Of a stretch of 64,000 nucleotides of DNA, positions 27,156-37,046 are shown piece after piece. The first letter of the stretch is position 1; the number at the start of each line of letters is the position of its first letter. This DNA is from Fimbriiglobus ruber (GTDB lineage: Bacteria > Planctomycetota > Planctomycetia > Gemmatales > Gemmataceae). The translations under genes and the position numbers were made by a program. The notes under the pieces were generated by a model. The model was not told the DNA's origin. It made no database searches and was given only the letters and a program-made list of their open reading frames with translations. The DNA lies in contig NZ_NIDE01000009.1 of assembly GCF_002197845.1 (NCBI RefSeq), forward strand, positions 248,001 through 312,000. Direction: 5' to 3'.

Positions 27156-30100
27156 TACGTGGCCAATACCGGGGACGGGACGGTCAGCCGGATCACCCCG
27201 GCGGGCGTCGTCACGACGTTCGCGACCGGGTTCACGGTTCCATCCGGCCTGGCGTTCGACGCAGCCGGCAACTTGTACGTGGCCGACTCGACCGCAAACA
27301 CCGTCAGCCGGGTCACCCCGGCGGGCATAGTCTCGACGTACGCGTCCGGGTTCAGCGCGCCCGTCGGACTGGTATTCGATGCGGCCGGCGACCTGTACGT
27401 GGTCAATGATGGTCTCGGGAACGTGAGTGAGGTGACCCCGGCGGGAGTGGTTACAACGTTCGCGTCCGGATTCGCTGGTGCTGACGGCTTGACATCCGAC
27501 GCGGCCGGAAACTTGTATGTCTCAAATTATGTGACCGGCACGGTTAACGCGGTGTCTCCGGCCGGTGTGGTCACGACTTACGCGACCGGGTTCTCCGGAC
27601 CCGTCGGCCTGGCGTTCGACGCGGCCGGTCGTTTGTACGTGGCCAACTACAAGGCCGGGACGTTGAGTATGGCTACGGCGGTAACCGCGACCGTTCCGTT
27701 CACGCTGGGCGGGACGGCCGTCGCCGGGACCGACTACAGCGGGGTGACGGCCAGCCCACTGGTGTTCGCACCCGGGCAGACGACCGCCGACATCGCCGGA
27801 ACCCTGGCGCCCGGGAGCGGGGGCCAGACGCTGACCGTGACCCTGGGGACGCCGACCAACGCAACCCTCGGAGCCACCACGACCAACACGCTGATGGTCC
27901 TGCCGCCGACGCCCGCCGTGACCGGCCTCAGCCCGTCGTCCGGGCCGACCACCGGGGGCACCACGGTCACCATAACGGGAACCAGCCTGGGCAACGCCAC
28001 GGCAGTTGCGTTCGGCGGGGTGGTCGGGGCGATCGTGTCCGACACCCCGACCCAGATCGTGGCCACCGCCCCGACCGGGACCGTGGGGACGGTCGACGCG
28101 ACCGTGACCACCGCGGGCGGAACGACCATTACCTCGGCCGCCGACCAATTCACGTACTTCGCGCTCCCCGCGAGTCCTCCCCCTGCAAGTTTGCCCCCCG
28201 CGAGTCCGCCCCCGACCAGTCAAGCCGTGTCGGCCCCGGCTGGCGGGACGGCACCCGTCAGCTTGACGGCGACCGGGGCCGATACCGGCGGGGCGCCCAT
28301 TGTGTGGGTGTATAACGCCGACGGGTCGCCGCGGTTTTCCATCATGGCTTACGATCCGACGTTTACCGGCGGGGTCCGAGTGGCCGTCGGGGACGTCAAC
28401 GGCGACGGTATCCCGGATATTATCACCGTTCCCGGGCCCGGCGGCGGACCAATCGTCAAGGTCTTCAGCGGGGTCGACGGGACGCTGCTGCAGACCTTCG
28501 CCGCACTGGACGGGAAATTCACTGGTGGTTTGTATGTGGCGGCCGGGGATTTCAATGGCGACGGGCACGCGGACATCGTGACGTCGGCCGACATCGGCGG
28601 CGGCCCCCGCGTGACGGTGTACAACGGCAGTGACGATTCCGTCATGGCCGACTTTTTCGGGATCGCCGACCCGAATTTCCGGGGCGGCGCTCGGGTCGCG
28701 GTCGGAGACATCAATTACGACGGGGTGCCCGATTTGATCGTGGCCGCCGGATTCGGCGGCGGGCCCCGCGTGACCATCTATGACGGCCGTGAGATCGCGG
28801 CGGCCGGCGGGGGTACACCCGCCGGGACTGCCCTAGCGAACTTCTTTGCGTTCGAGCAGACACTTCGGAATGGGGTTTACGTCGGGTCTGGGGATTTGAC
28901 CGACGGCGGCTTCGCCGACCTCGTCTTCGGTGCCGGCCCCGGCGGTGCCCCTCGGGTCCGGGTGATCGACGGGCAGCAGCTCCTGGCGGCGAGTAACTTT
29001 AGCGACCTGGACACGGCCGTGGCCGCCAACCCGGCGATGCAGGTAGCGAACTTCTTCGCCGGCGACCCGAGCAGCCGGGTCGGCGTTCGGGTGGGCATCG
29101 CGGACGGCAGCAGCGGGACGGCCGACATTCTAACCTCCCCCGGGACGGGCGGGGGCAGCGCTGTCAGCATGTACAACGCAGCCGGTACCGTGGTCGGTAC
29201 CGAAAACCCGTTTCCGGGGTTCACGGGCGGGTCGTTCGTGGACGGGTCCGAGGATCCGACTCAGGCTCTCTTCGCCCGGGGCACGTCGGCACCGCTCGGT
29301 CAACTCGTCATCCGCGGCCAGTTCGTAACCGGGGTTCCGACGGAGGTCGTTTTCGCGGACAATGAGGGGTACCGCGTCGTCGTTCAACCGGCGATCGTGA
29401 CCACTACCCGGGTATCGGTCGGGGTACCGGTTTACGTGAATCCGAGTACCGGCCAGGTCGGGGCGTCCGGTCCGGACCTGACGGTCTCGGTGATCCAGAC
29501 TTTCAACGGCGGGCAGGTGGTCACCGCCTCGATTCCGTACCAAATCACCGCGCCGACCCCGGTCGCCGGCACCCCGGGAACGCTGACAACGGCGTACCTG
29601 ACGGCCCTCCAGAACTTGGCTGACAACGCGATTCAGGGCGTGCAGCGCGTCGGAGCCGCCACCCCCGGGGCGGGCGGGACAGCCATCAGCGGATTGACCC
29701 AACAACTGGCGGCCGTCAAACAAACCCTGGCGACACTAGCGTCGCAGATTCAACAACTGATGTCCGGCCAAATCGCCAGCATCCCTCTCGGGACGGTGAA
29801 TGGTGCCCAGATCGTCTTGACTGTAGCCGAACTGGCACTGCTCGACGCACTCATCGGGAACCTGCTCCAGAGCGCCGGGTTTGACATCGGTGGCGATCCG
29901 AATCAGATTCTCACGAATTTGATCGCATGGTTGGAGAATGGCCAAACCAAGACGGATGGAACTGCCGGCGGCTGGTCGCCATTGCCGCTAATAACGGCCG
30001 GCCCGGCACTCGGGGGCGGCATCAACGTAAGCAAGAACGGGGCCGAAGGGGCCGCCGCGATTGTCGACAACGCATCTGTACCCATCGGGGATGCGGCCGA

Positions 30101-30968
30101 TGCCGCCAACTCAGTGGCGGGGAGCGGACTTGACCCGGACTTCTTCAAGAATCTCACCCTAGACAACGATCCGGAGGTTGGGCAGGACACGCCACATATT
30201 CCTCCTCCCGATAGCATCTCTACTCCCCCCTTGTCTCCCGATGAGACTCCCGACCCGAATGACCCGAGTTCCGAGAACGACAACGACCCGAACATTGAGG
30301 CGCAGGACGAATCGGAAGGGGACACCACTGCCGAGGAGAACCCGGAAGACGAAATGACGGGCGAGGCTCCAGACCAGGTCGACGATCAAAACCCTGGCGA
30401 CGAACTCGGAGCCGATCTAGGCACCGATAGCAATGCCATCCAACAGAACCAAACCGTGGGTAATACGGTGCTGGAGGAAAACGACAGCCCACCCGCGTCG
30501 CCTCCTGTGTCGCTGCCTCCGTCACCACCGTCACCCCCTACGGTGCCCCAGATCCAGGGCACATACACGGGATCGTATTCTGGAGTCTGGGAAACCGCGA
30601 TACCCGTGGGGCAGAATGTGTCCGGATCCATTGCCGTGACAATAAGCCAAATTTCTTCTCCCGACACCAATGGACATACAGCCATTTCGGGCAATATAAG
30701 TATAACTGGGCTGCCAAATGAAGCTCCTGCTTCCTATGCAGCTAGTGGTTATTACAATGCACAAGATAATACATTAATATTTGACTCACTGTCAGGCGAC
30801 TCCATCTTGGGCGAACAAATATTAAATGGATTCTATGAAAATACAACGCTTGTAAACGGTCAAATTCATGGTTCTTTTGCTGAAACCAGTCCGAATGGTG
30901 ATTCTCTGATGATCAACACGGATAGCACGGCAATTCCGTATGCGGTTACGCTTAATAAATCTAATTAG
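27156..30968 (+). CDS. SP5, C-terminal part: NHL, Calx-beta, TIG, FG-GAP and unique tail
   Basis: Continues SP5 in frame with codon 592 once the IS630 copy is removed. NHL repeats run to about 27670. The Calx-beta second half (PFTLGGTAVAGTDYSG, SPLVFAPGQTT) is at 27690-27900, a TIG/IPT domain (LSPSSGPTTGGTTVTITG) at 27905-28160, a Pro-rich linker next, and FG-GAP blades (DVNGDGIPDI, DFNGDGHADI, DINYDGVPDL) to about 29235. Unlike the other SP genes it does not stop at PGFTGGSF. It goes on for ~570 residues: a beta-rich part, an Ala/Gln helical part (LAAVKQTLATLASQIQQL), an acidic Asp/Glu/Pro-rich stretch, a Pro linker and a beta-rich end (IQGTYTGSYSGVW). The last ~330 nt are clearly AT-richer, suggesting a separately acquired tail. 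It probably has no promoter now. Confidence 0.82.
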   Translation, partial: YVANTGDGTVSRITPAGVVTTFATGFTVPSGLAFDAAGNLYVADSTANTVSRVTPAGIVSTYASGFSAPVGLVFDAAGDLYVVNDGLGNVSEVTPAGVVTTFASGFAGADGLTSDAAGNLYVSNYVTGTVNAVSPAGVVTTYATGFSGPVGLAFDAAGRLYVANYKAGTLSMATAVTATVPFTLGGTAVAGTDYSGVTASPLVFAPGQTTADIAGTLAPGSGGQTLTVTLGTPTNATLGATTTNTLMVLPPTPAVTGLSPSSGPTTGGTTVTITGTSLGNATAVAFGGVVGAIVSDTPTQIVATAPTGTVGTVDATVTTAGGTTITSAADQFTYFALPASPPPASLPPASPPPTSQAVSAPAGGTAPVSLTATGADTGGAPIVWVYNADGSPRFSIMAYDPTFTGGVRVAVGDVNGDGIPDIITVPGPGGGPIVKVFSGVDGTLLQTFAALDGKFTGGLYVAAGDFNGDGHADIVTSADIGGGPRVTVYNGSDDSVMADFFGIADPNFRGGARVAVGDINYDGVPDLIVAAGFGGGPRVTIYDGREIAAAGGGTPAGTALANFFAFEQTLRNGVYVGSGDLTDGGFADLVFGAGPGGAPRVRVIDGQQLLAASNFSDLDTAVAANPAMQVANFFAGDPSSRVGVRVGIADGSSGTADILTSPGTGGGSAVSMYNAAGTVVGTENPFPGFTGGSFVDGSEDPTQALFARGTSAPLGQLVIRGQFVTGVPTEVVFADNEGYRVVVQPAIVTTTRVSVGVPVYVNPSTGQVGASGPDLTVSVIQTFNGGQVVTASIPYQITAPTPVAGTPGTLTTAYLTALQNLADNAIQGVQRVGAATPGAGGTAISGLTQQLAAVKQTLATLASQIQQLMSGQIASIPLGTVNGAQIVLTVAELALLDALIGNLLQSAGFDIGGDPNQILTNLIAWLENGQTKTDGTAGGWSPLPLITAGPALGGGINVSKNGAEGAAAIVDNASVPIGDAADAANSVAGSGLDPDFFKNLTLDNDPEVGQDTPHIPPPDSISTPPLSPDETPDPNDPSSENDNDPNIEAQDESEGDTTAEENPEDEMTGEAPDQVDDQNPGDELGADLGTDSNAIQQNQTVGNTVLEENDSPPASPPVSLPPSPPSPPTVPQIQGTYTGSYSGVWETAIPVGQNVSGSIAVTISQISSPDTNGHTAISGNISITGLPNEAPASYAASGYYNAQDNTLIFDSLSGDSILGEQILNGFYENTTLVNGQIHGSFAETSPNGDSLMINTDSTAIPYAVTLNKSN

Positions 30969-31278
30969 CTAGGTATATAATCTGATGGTTCATGAGCCCG
31001 GAGAGGCGCCGAGGGCTTTTCTCCCGAGCAGCACTCGCAAGCATGGTCGGCACGTCCGATTTGAGATTGTAGGCCCATTGAAAGGTGGCCGCATACTGCT
31101 TGAGTAGGGTGAAGTCTCTCTGGCGCCGTGAAACGCCGGGGTTTTTGGTCTTCGGGCTCGGGAAACAAGCCGCGAGTCCCTTTTTCGCCCCGGCGCCGAT
31201 CTCTGTTTGTGCTTGAAAAGGTGCGGCGTTCCGACTCTCGTTGGGTTTACTACGACTCCTCGAGCGAAGGAACGCCGC
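30969..31278. other. Gap between SP5 and ISKra4 remnant
   Basis: No convincing complete gene. On the - strand, a frame ending at 30961 reads RRQRDFTLLKQYAATFQWAY and then DVPTMLASAAREKSPRRL. This looks like the C-terminal end of a protein whose upstream part is lost at the ISKra4 remnant; I do not recognise the family. No clear terminator is visible for SP5. Confidence 0.35.
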
Positions 31279-32722
31279 ATGTCCCTTTCTATCCCCCTGA
31301 CCCTCGTCATGGCCACCTGTGCGGCCTCCTCCGACGCCGATGCGCCCGGCCACCCGGACCGAACCCTCGACGATGTGTGGGCCGCGTCCGGGGAACAACT
31401 CCGGGCTCTCGTCGATTCCTTCCTGACGGAGCCCGTCACCCCGGCACGGACCCTTTAGTTCGAACACGATGTCCAGATCGTGGTCCGCGAGTTGGGCCGA
31501 CAGGTCGTCCAATTCCGCTACGACCGCGTCGAACCCGCCGCGGTCGCCGATCACCCCAAATCCGCCCACTTCGAACGCGAGCGGTACACCCGGGGCTACG
31601 CAAAAACCCCACAGAACGTCTGGACTCTGTTCGGCCAGATTCGCGTCGGGCGGGTCGGCTACCGGCCGTCCCAGGCGGGCGAGCCGATGCTCTTCCCGTT
31701 GGCCCACCGACTCGGGTTGGTCCACGGGGCGAGTCCGGCCCTGGCCGCCCGGGCGTGCCAGTTCCTGGCCGAGGCTGGGTCCAACCAGCAGCGGGTTATG
31801 GACCGTCTGCGGACGGACCACGGGGTCGGTTGAGGGGTCAAGAAATTGCGGCAGGTGAGCCGAGCCGTGTCGGACGAGATGGCCGAATACCGGCACGACG
31901 CCAGGTCGACCAACTCCTGACCTGGGTGGCCGCAGCCGGGGCCTCAAATGGCCGCCACAAGCCGGTCGTGTGCGTCGGTCGGGACGGGATCACCCTCCGC
32001 CTGCGGACGACACGCGGGAGTCTGTACGAGGTGGCCAGCACGGGCACGATCAGTGTGTACGACCGCCGTGGGACGCGGCTGGGGACGGGGTACCTGGCGT
32101 ACACGCCCGAACCCGGTCAACCCACGATGAGTGGGGCGTTGACGGCCGTCATCCGCGACGTCCTCACCCGGTGGGATGGCCCGCTACGCCGGTTGTGCTA
32201 TGTGACCGACGCCGGGGACAACGAGAGGGGGTACAACGACCGCGTCCTCCGGAGGTTGACACACCCGCGGACCGAGGCCGCAATCGAATAGGTCCGGGTG
32301 GTCGATTAATACCACACGAGCGAGCGAGTGTGGACGCTGGCGAACGTGTTGTTCGGCGACGGCCCGCGAGCCGCGGATTGGGCGAAGACGATGTTGAAAT
32401 GGCTCCTCCAACCGGGGGGGTGAACCGGGTCTTGCACTCGGCCGCGGCGTTCCAGACCGCCCGAACGTGGACCCGGGGCCAGAAGACGGAGTACGACCGC
32501 GTGTACGCCTACCTGCGGAATCGGATGGGTCACATGGAGTACGCGACGTACCGACGAGTGGGTGTACCGTTGGGCAGTGTAGTGACCGAGGCGGCGTGCA
32601 AGACGGTATCCACCCAGCGGTTGAGGCTCAGTGGGATGCGATGGACGAAGAAGGCGGTGCAGACGATCTTGAACCTGCGGGTGGTCCTCTTGAGTTTGAC
32701 TGGGGTGTGGGTGGTCGTGTAA
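31279..32722 (+). pseudogene. Decayed ISKra4-type transposase
   Basis: Starts MSLSIPLTLVMATC. Frame one has a TAG at 31456-31458 (TL-stop-FEHDVQIVVRELGRQ), then VVQFRYDRVEP and FGQIRVGRVGYR, then a TGA at 31831-31833 where GVGWGVKK would be expected. One missing C near 31900 moves it to VDQLLTWVAAAG, HKPVVCVGRDGITL and LCYVTDAGDNERGY, with further stops at 32289-32291 and 32313-32315. A last missing base near 32420 gives VNRVLHSAAAFQ, GQKTEYDRVYAYLRNRMGHM and GSGMRWTKKAVQ-like sequence. Four stops and two frameshifts make it non-functional. Confidence 0.75.
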
Positions 32723-33037
32723 GGGCGGGTGTCGCCCGCGCGGCCATAGTCTATCCTGAGAGGTCACGTCGCTTCGAAGCTAAACGAGCAGGGATCGCCT
32801 CTTACCAACGCGCCGGTAGGTCTTCACCCGAATATTCTTTGACGGCGGGGATTTACAGAAGACGCAGATATTCGACCCTTTCGGAGATACCAAGCCGAGC
32901 CCCAACAGTATGTTCTTGATATGATCGCCGCTCTCGGGTACGGATCGAGGGCTGATGATGCTGCAGTGCCCTATTCGGTACAGCATCACAAAACTTGGCC
33001 ACCAATTCGGTCGGAAGTGGGGAACTGCTTCCATACC
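32723..33037. other. Gap between ISKra4 remnant and halogenase
   Basis: About 315 nt at the 3' end of the - strand halogenase gene. Short open frames here show no recognisable domain or ribosome-binding site. Near 32725-32740 GGGCGGGTGTCGCCCGC can form a small hairpin. Nothing else is seen. Confidence 0.4.
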
Positions 33038-34540
33038 TCAAACGCGGAATACGTCTGTATTCCACTGCCAAGAGGGTGCCGATACGGCTTGATATGCGTC
33101 CGCGACATCGACCGCGGTTAGTGCTTTGACTCGGTTCTCGGCCTGGATTCCTCGCCACAGCAGGCGCTCTTGCGGCGTCGGCTTGTGGGCTCTGTTGTAC
33201 GGAACTTTTTGACCGACCAAGAGGCAGAGGTAGCCTTCCATGCCGAAGATGTCGTTGGTTCCCAACACTGTAGTTTTGGCGTATGGCGTCGGGCCGTTCT
33301 CCCGGTAAAAGTCGACGACGGCGGCTGCGGAGCCGATGTCGATGTCCGCCCGGCAGGCCCGCCAGTAGGGCGTGTCGAACCGTGTGTTGTACTTGAAGTG
33401 GATCGCCAGGAAGAAGCGGATCGCGTCCCACTCCCGGGCAAAGATGTCATTGTAAGCGGCCATCAGGGATGGCGTCGGGTGACAATCCGCGTCGGACAGC
33501 GCTTCGGCCAAAAGGCGGCTCTCGTCACAGATCACCGCCAACCCGGTGGACTCCAGGGGCTCCACAAACCCCGCGGAGTTGCCGATCCCGACGACGTTTT
33601 TGACCCACGATCGGTGATACCGACCGGTGGAGAACCGCACGAGCCGAGTTGACGTGACCTCGGGATTTTTGCGGCGAAACTCGGCTTCCGCCTCGGAATC
33701 GCTAACGAAATCGGTCGAATAGACGTAACCGCGGTTAATTCGGTCGAGGTGGTCGATCTGCCAGCACCACCCGTGATCCATCGACTCGGCCGTCGTGTAC
33801 GGCTTGACCGGTTCGTCGGACCCGCGGGCCCACCCGCCGGTCACGGCACGATCGTTGTAAAGCGACGACTTGAAGCTGGTGTACGGCTCTCCGAGCGTCT
33901 TCCCGAGTAGGGTCGAGCGGAACCCCGAGCAATCGACGTACAGGTCCGCGGCGCGGACGACGCCGGAAGCGACGCGGAGGCCAGCGATGCCGGCGTCGTC
34001 CTGGAGAACTTCGTCGACCGTCTCGTCGCGGACCGTGACGCCTCGCTCCAGGGCCTTCTGGTGCAGAAATTCGACGAATTTTTGGTTTTCGATGTGATAG
34101 GCGTAGTTGTTGATCCCGACCATTGGGCTGCCGTCCGGGCGGCGGACGAACGCCTTGTTGTGAGACATGAGGGCCGACTGGGTGTCGACGTACGAGAAGT
34201 CGTCGTCGCAATAGAACCCGTTGAACTTACCAAGGTTTGCCCACTTCCAATCGAGTTGGAAACCGAACGTGTAATCGAAGTAAGGTCGGGGCCCCCACAG
34301 GAAGCGGATGCCGAGCTTCCAGGTCGTCTCGACGCGGCGGTAGAAGTCACCAGGATCGAAGCTGAGATACCCGTGTAGAAGCTTTGGCAGCGCGACGGTC
34401 GTGGCCTCGCCGACGCCGATGATGCCGATGTCCTTCGAGTGAATGACCATGATGTTGAGTTGCGGCAGCTTCGTCTTGAGCGTCAGGGCCGCGAGGAAGC
34501 CGGCACTGCCACCGCCGAGTACGATCACGCTTCGGATCAT
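33038..34540 (-). CDS. Flavin-dependent tryptophan-halogenase family protein
   Basis: 500 aa, the usual length. The FAD-binding motif GGGSAG is at residues 9-14. GEATTVALP at 44-52 corresponds to the FAD-contact strap, and K75 in WKLGIRF sits where the catalytic lysine is expected. W258-C-W-Q-I262 fits the WxWxI halogenase signature (the usual Pro is Asp). GNSAGFVEPLESTGL at 320-334 is the typical C-terminal motif. These enzymes need FADH2 from a separate reductase and halogenate an aromatic substrate through HOCl and a lysine chloramine; many family members act on carrier-bound or unknown substrates, so tryptophan is not implied. No flavin reductase or biosynthetic genes are adjacent. It is divergent from the TPR-sulfotransferase gene 128 nt away, with GGGGGG upstream of the ATG. 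Confidence 0.9.
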   Translation of the reverse strand: MIRSVIVLGGGSAGFLAALTLKTKLPQLNIMVIHSKDIGIIGVGEATTVALPKLLHGYLSFDPGDFYRRVETTWKLGIRFLWGPRPYFDYTFGFQLDWKWANLGKFNGFYCDDDFSYVDTQSALMSHNKAFVRRPDGSPMVGINNYAYHIENQKFVEFLHQKALERGVTVRDETVDEVLQDDAGIAGLRVASGVVRAADLYVDCSGFRSTLLGKTLGEPYTSFKSSLYNDRAVTGGWARGSDEPVKPYTTAESMDHGWCWQIDHLDRINRGYVYSTDFVSDSEAEAEFRRKNPEVTSTRLVRFSTGRYHRSWVKNVVGIGNSAGFVEPLESTGLAVICDESRLLAEALSDADCHPTPSLMAAYNDIFAREWDAIRFFLAIHFKYNTRFDTPYWRACRADIDIGSAAAVVDFYRENGPTPYAKTTVLGTNDIFGMEGYLCLLVGQKVPYNRAHKPTPQERLLWRGIQAENRVKALTAVDVADAYQAVSAPSWQWNTDVFRV

Positions 34541-34668
34541 GGGTTCCCCCCTACCGGTCCGGATCGGCCCGCCGACTGCGCGGGGCCGTCCGACGCGGCA
34601 CCGCTACGATAGACAAGACCCGGCAGCCGGACAACGCCCGGGCCTCTTTCCATCCAGGACCGGGTGCC
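34541..34668. promoter_or_regulatory. Divergent promoter region, halogenase/sulfotransferase
   Basis: 128 nt separate two divergently read starts, so promoters for both must lie here or inside the genes. I see no clear -35/-10 pair or palindrome; the assignment rests on gene arrangement. Confidence 0.35.
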
Positions 34669-36867
34669 ATGCTAGCCGTCATGCAGTCAGCCATCTCCCA
34701 CCATCAAGCGGGCCGCCTCGATGCGGCCGAGTCGCTGTACCAGCAGGTGTTGCGCGCCGAGCCGAACCACGCCGACGCGATCCACCTCTTCGGCGTACTC
34801 CTCCACCAACGCGGGCGACATGCGGAGGCTCTCGACCTGATCCGGCGGGCTGCCGACCTTAACCCTGGGCAAGCCGCGTATCACGTCAACCTCGCCGACG
34901 TACGCCGGGCCCTGGGAGACTTCGCCGGGGCCGAGGCGGATTGCCGAGAGGCCCTACGGTTTCAGCCTGCCAATGCCGACGCGGCATACAACCTCGGCCT
35001 GGTGTTGGAAGCCGTCGGCCGATCCGACGAAGCGTTGGCGCAATACGAATCGGCGATGGCAGCGCGGTTCGGGTGGACCGCCCCCTACCTGAATGCGGGA
35101 AACTTTCTACGCTCCACCGGCCGCCTTTACGAAGCGGCCGCCTACTATCGGGAAGCCGTCAGGGTTTGCGGGGACGCGCCAATGGTGCGCTACCAGCTCG
35201 GACAACTCCTTCTAGAACTCGGGCTCCACGACGAGGCCCTTATTCACGCGACCGAGGCGGCCCGCCTGCGGCCGGACCGACCGGAAGCCCTGAGCGGGCT
35301 CGGCGACGCCTTCACCGCCGTCGGCCGCCACGACGAGGCCCTGGCGGTGTACCGGCAGGCCGTTCGCCTCGCCCCCGGGCTGGCGTCGACGCATTCGCAG
35401 ATGGGCAGGCTCCTCACGGGCATCGGCCAACGCGCGGAGGCACTGGTGTGCTTCGCCGAAGCGTCTCGGTGCGACCCCGTCGCGGCCGAGCCCCACGTGT
35501 TTGCCGCCGCCACTCTTTACGAACTAGGCCATGTGGCCGAAGCGGCCGACCGCTACCGCGAGGCAATCCGGCTGGGGCCGGACGACGCCCGTACGCACAA
35601 CAGCCTCGGCTACGTCCTCCAAGACGCTGGCGATCTCATCGCGGCCGCGGCCGCCTACCGCGAGGCGATCCGCCTCGACCCGGCCGGGTCTGCCGACGCA
35701 CGACTTAATCTGGGTTTACTCCTAACGGAGTCGGGCGACCCGACCGGGGCCATCGAGTCTTTCCGGGCGTCCCTGCAACTCGATCCGTACCACCCCGAGG
35801 CGTTGTCGGCGCTGGGGATGACGTTGCGGGACAAGATCGACCCCGCCGAGGTCGCGGCGGCCGAGGTGGCACTGGCCCGCGGGCGATTGACTCCCGAACG
35901 GCAGGCGACCCTGGAATACGGCCTGGCTCAGGTTATGGACGCCCGTGGCGACTACGCCCGGGCTGCCGCCCTGGTTGCCGACGCCAACGGCATCTTCACG
36001 GGTCTCGCGCGGCGGACCGGGCAGGAGTACACCCCGGCCGAACACCACGATTACGTCGACCAAATCATCCGTTCCTACCCCGCCGAACATTTCGCCCGCG
36101 TCCGCGGTTGGGGGCTCGACACCGACGTCCCGGTCTTCGTGCTCGGCCTGCCGCGCTCGGGGACGTCGCTGGTCGAGCAAATCCTCGCCAGCCACCCCCG
36201 GGTCTTCGGGGCCGGCGAGTTGAACGACGTGCGCGACTTGTACCGCTCGCTTCCCAATCTGACGAGAAAGTCGGCCCCCGGCGTCGAGTGCGTGGCCGAC
36301 CTGACCCGAGATGGTGTTGAGTCGCTGGCCCGCCGCTACATCGACAGGGTCCGCGGATTAGCGCCGGAGGCGGCCCGCGTCGTCGACAAGATGCCCGACA
36401 ACTACCTGATGATCGGCCTAATCGCTACCCTCTTTCCGACCGCCCGCATTATCCACACCCGGCGGGACGTTCGCGATACCGGGCTGTCGTGCTGGCTAAC
36501 GAACTTCAAGCACATTCGCTGGGCAGCCGACCAAGTGGCGATCGGCGAGCGGGTCCGGGAGTACGTCCGGCTGATGGATCACTGGCGGACTGTGCTGCCG
36601 GGGCGGATGCTCGAAGTGGACTATGAGCAGATTGTGGCCGATCTGGAGGCAAATGCCCGCCGACTGCTCGCGTGGTGCGGGCTAGAGTGGGAACCGGCTT
36701 GCCTGGCATTCCACCAGACCAGACGCGTCGTCCGCACATCGAGCATGGTACAAGTGCGTGAGCCACTTTACAGCCGGTCGGTACGTCGTTGGGAGCGCTA
36801 CCGGGAATTCATTGGCCCTTTGTTGGCGACAATCGGAGAAGTTATTGATCGCGAAAACGACCAATGA
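34669..36867 (+). CDS. TPR-repeat sulfotransferase
   Basis: 732 aa. Residues about 1-410 are tandem TPR repeats (AIHLFGVLLHQRGRHAEALD, NLGLVLEAVGRSDEALAQYE, NSLGYVLQDAGDLIAAAAAY). The C-terminal ~250 residues are a PAPS-dependent sulfotransferase: FVLGLPRSGTSLVEQILASH near residue 490 is the 5'-phosphosulfate loop, and TRRDVRDTGLSCW near 600 is the 3'-phosphate motif. It transfers sulfate from PAPS to an unknown acceptor; the TPR part probably binds a protein partner or substrate. ATG 34669 is used; an ATG four codons later is an alternative. It is divergent from the halogenase. No sulfate-activation genes are in the window. Confidence 0.9.
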   Translation: MLAVMQSAISHHQAGRLDAAESLYQQVLRAEPNHADAIHLFGVLLHQRGRHAEALDLIRRAADLNPGQAAYHVNLADVRRALGDFAGAEADCREALRFQPANADAAYNLGLVLEAVGRSDEALAQYESAMAARFGWTAPYLNAGNFLRSTGRLYEAAAYYREAVRVCGDAPMVRYQLGQLLLELGLHDEALIHATEAARLRPDRPEALSGLGDAFTAVGRHDEALAVYRQAVRLAPGLASTHSQMGRLLTGIGQRAEALVCFAEASRCDPVAAEPHVFAAATLYELGHVAEAADRYREAIRLGPDDARTHNSLGYVLQDAGDLIAAAAAYREAIRLDPAGSADARLNLGLLLTESGDPTGAIESFRASLQLDPYHPEALSALGMTLRDKIDPAEVAAAEVALARGRLTPERQATLEYGLAQVMDARGDYARAAALVADANGIFTGLARRTGQEYTPAEHHDYVDQIIRSYPAEHFARVRGWGLDTDVPVFVLGLPRSGTSLVEQILASHPRVFGAGELNDVRDLYRSLPNLTRKSAPGVECVADLTRDGVESLARRYIDRVRGLAPEAARVVDKMPDNYLMIGLIATLFPTARIIHTRRDVRDTGLSCWLTNFKHIRWAADQVAIGERVREYVRLMDHWRTVLPGRMLEVDYEQIVADLEANARRLLAWCGLEWEPACLAFHQTRRVVRTSSMVQVREPLYSRSVRRWERYREFIGPLLATIGEVIDRENDQ

Positions 36868-37046
36868 AAGAGGGTGGTGACCACTTTTAACAGATAGGTT
36901 TGTAACGAAATCCCATTGTGCCATCTCGGTATTGCCAACTTTTGCCAAAATGCCCAAATTGACTCCCCGTTAGGCTCTATTAATGCTGGACTCCACCGGT
37001 TCTTTGTCGCCATTAACGGGCAAAGAGTACAGCGGCAATCGGACTA

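Noticed and set aside
33038-36867. Secondary-metabolite gene cluster around the halogenase
   Set aside because: No synthase, carrier protein, transporter or reductase gene is visible in the flanks; neighbours are transposase remnants and surface-protein genes.
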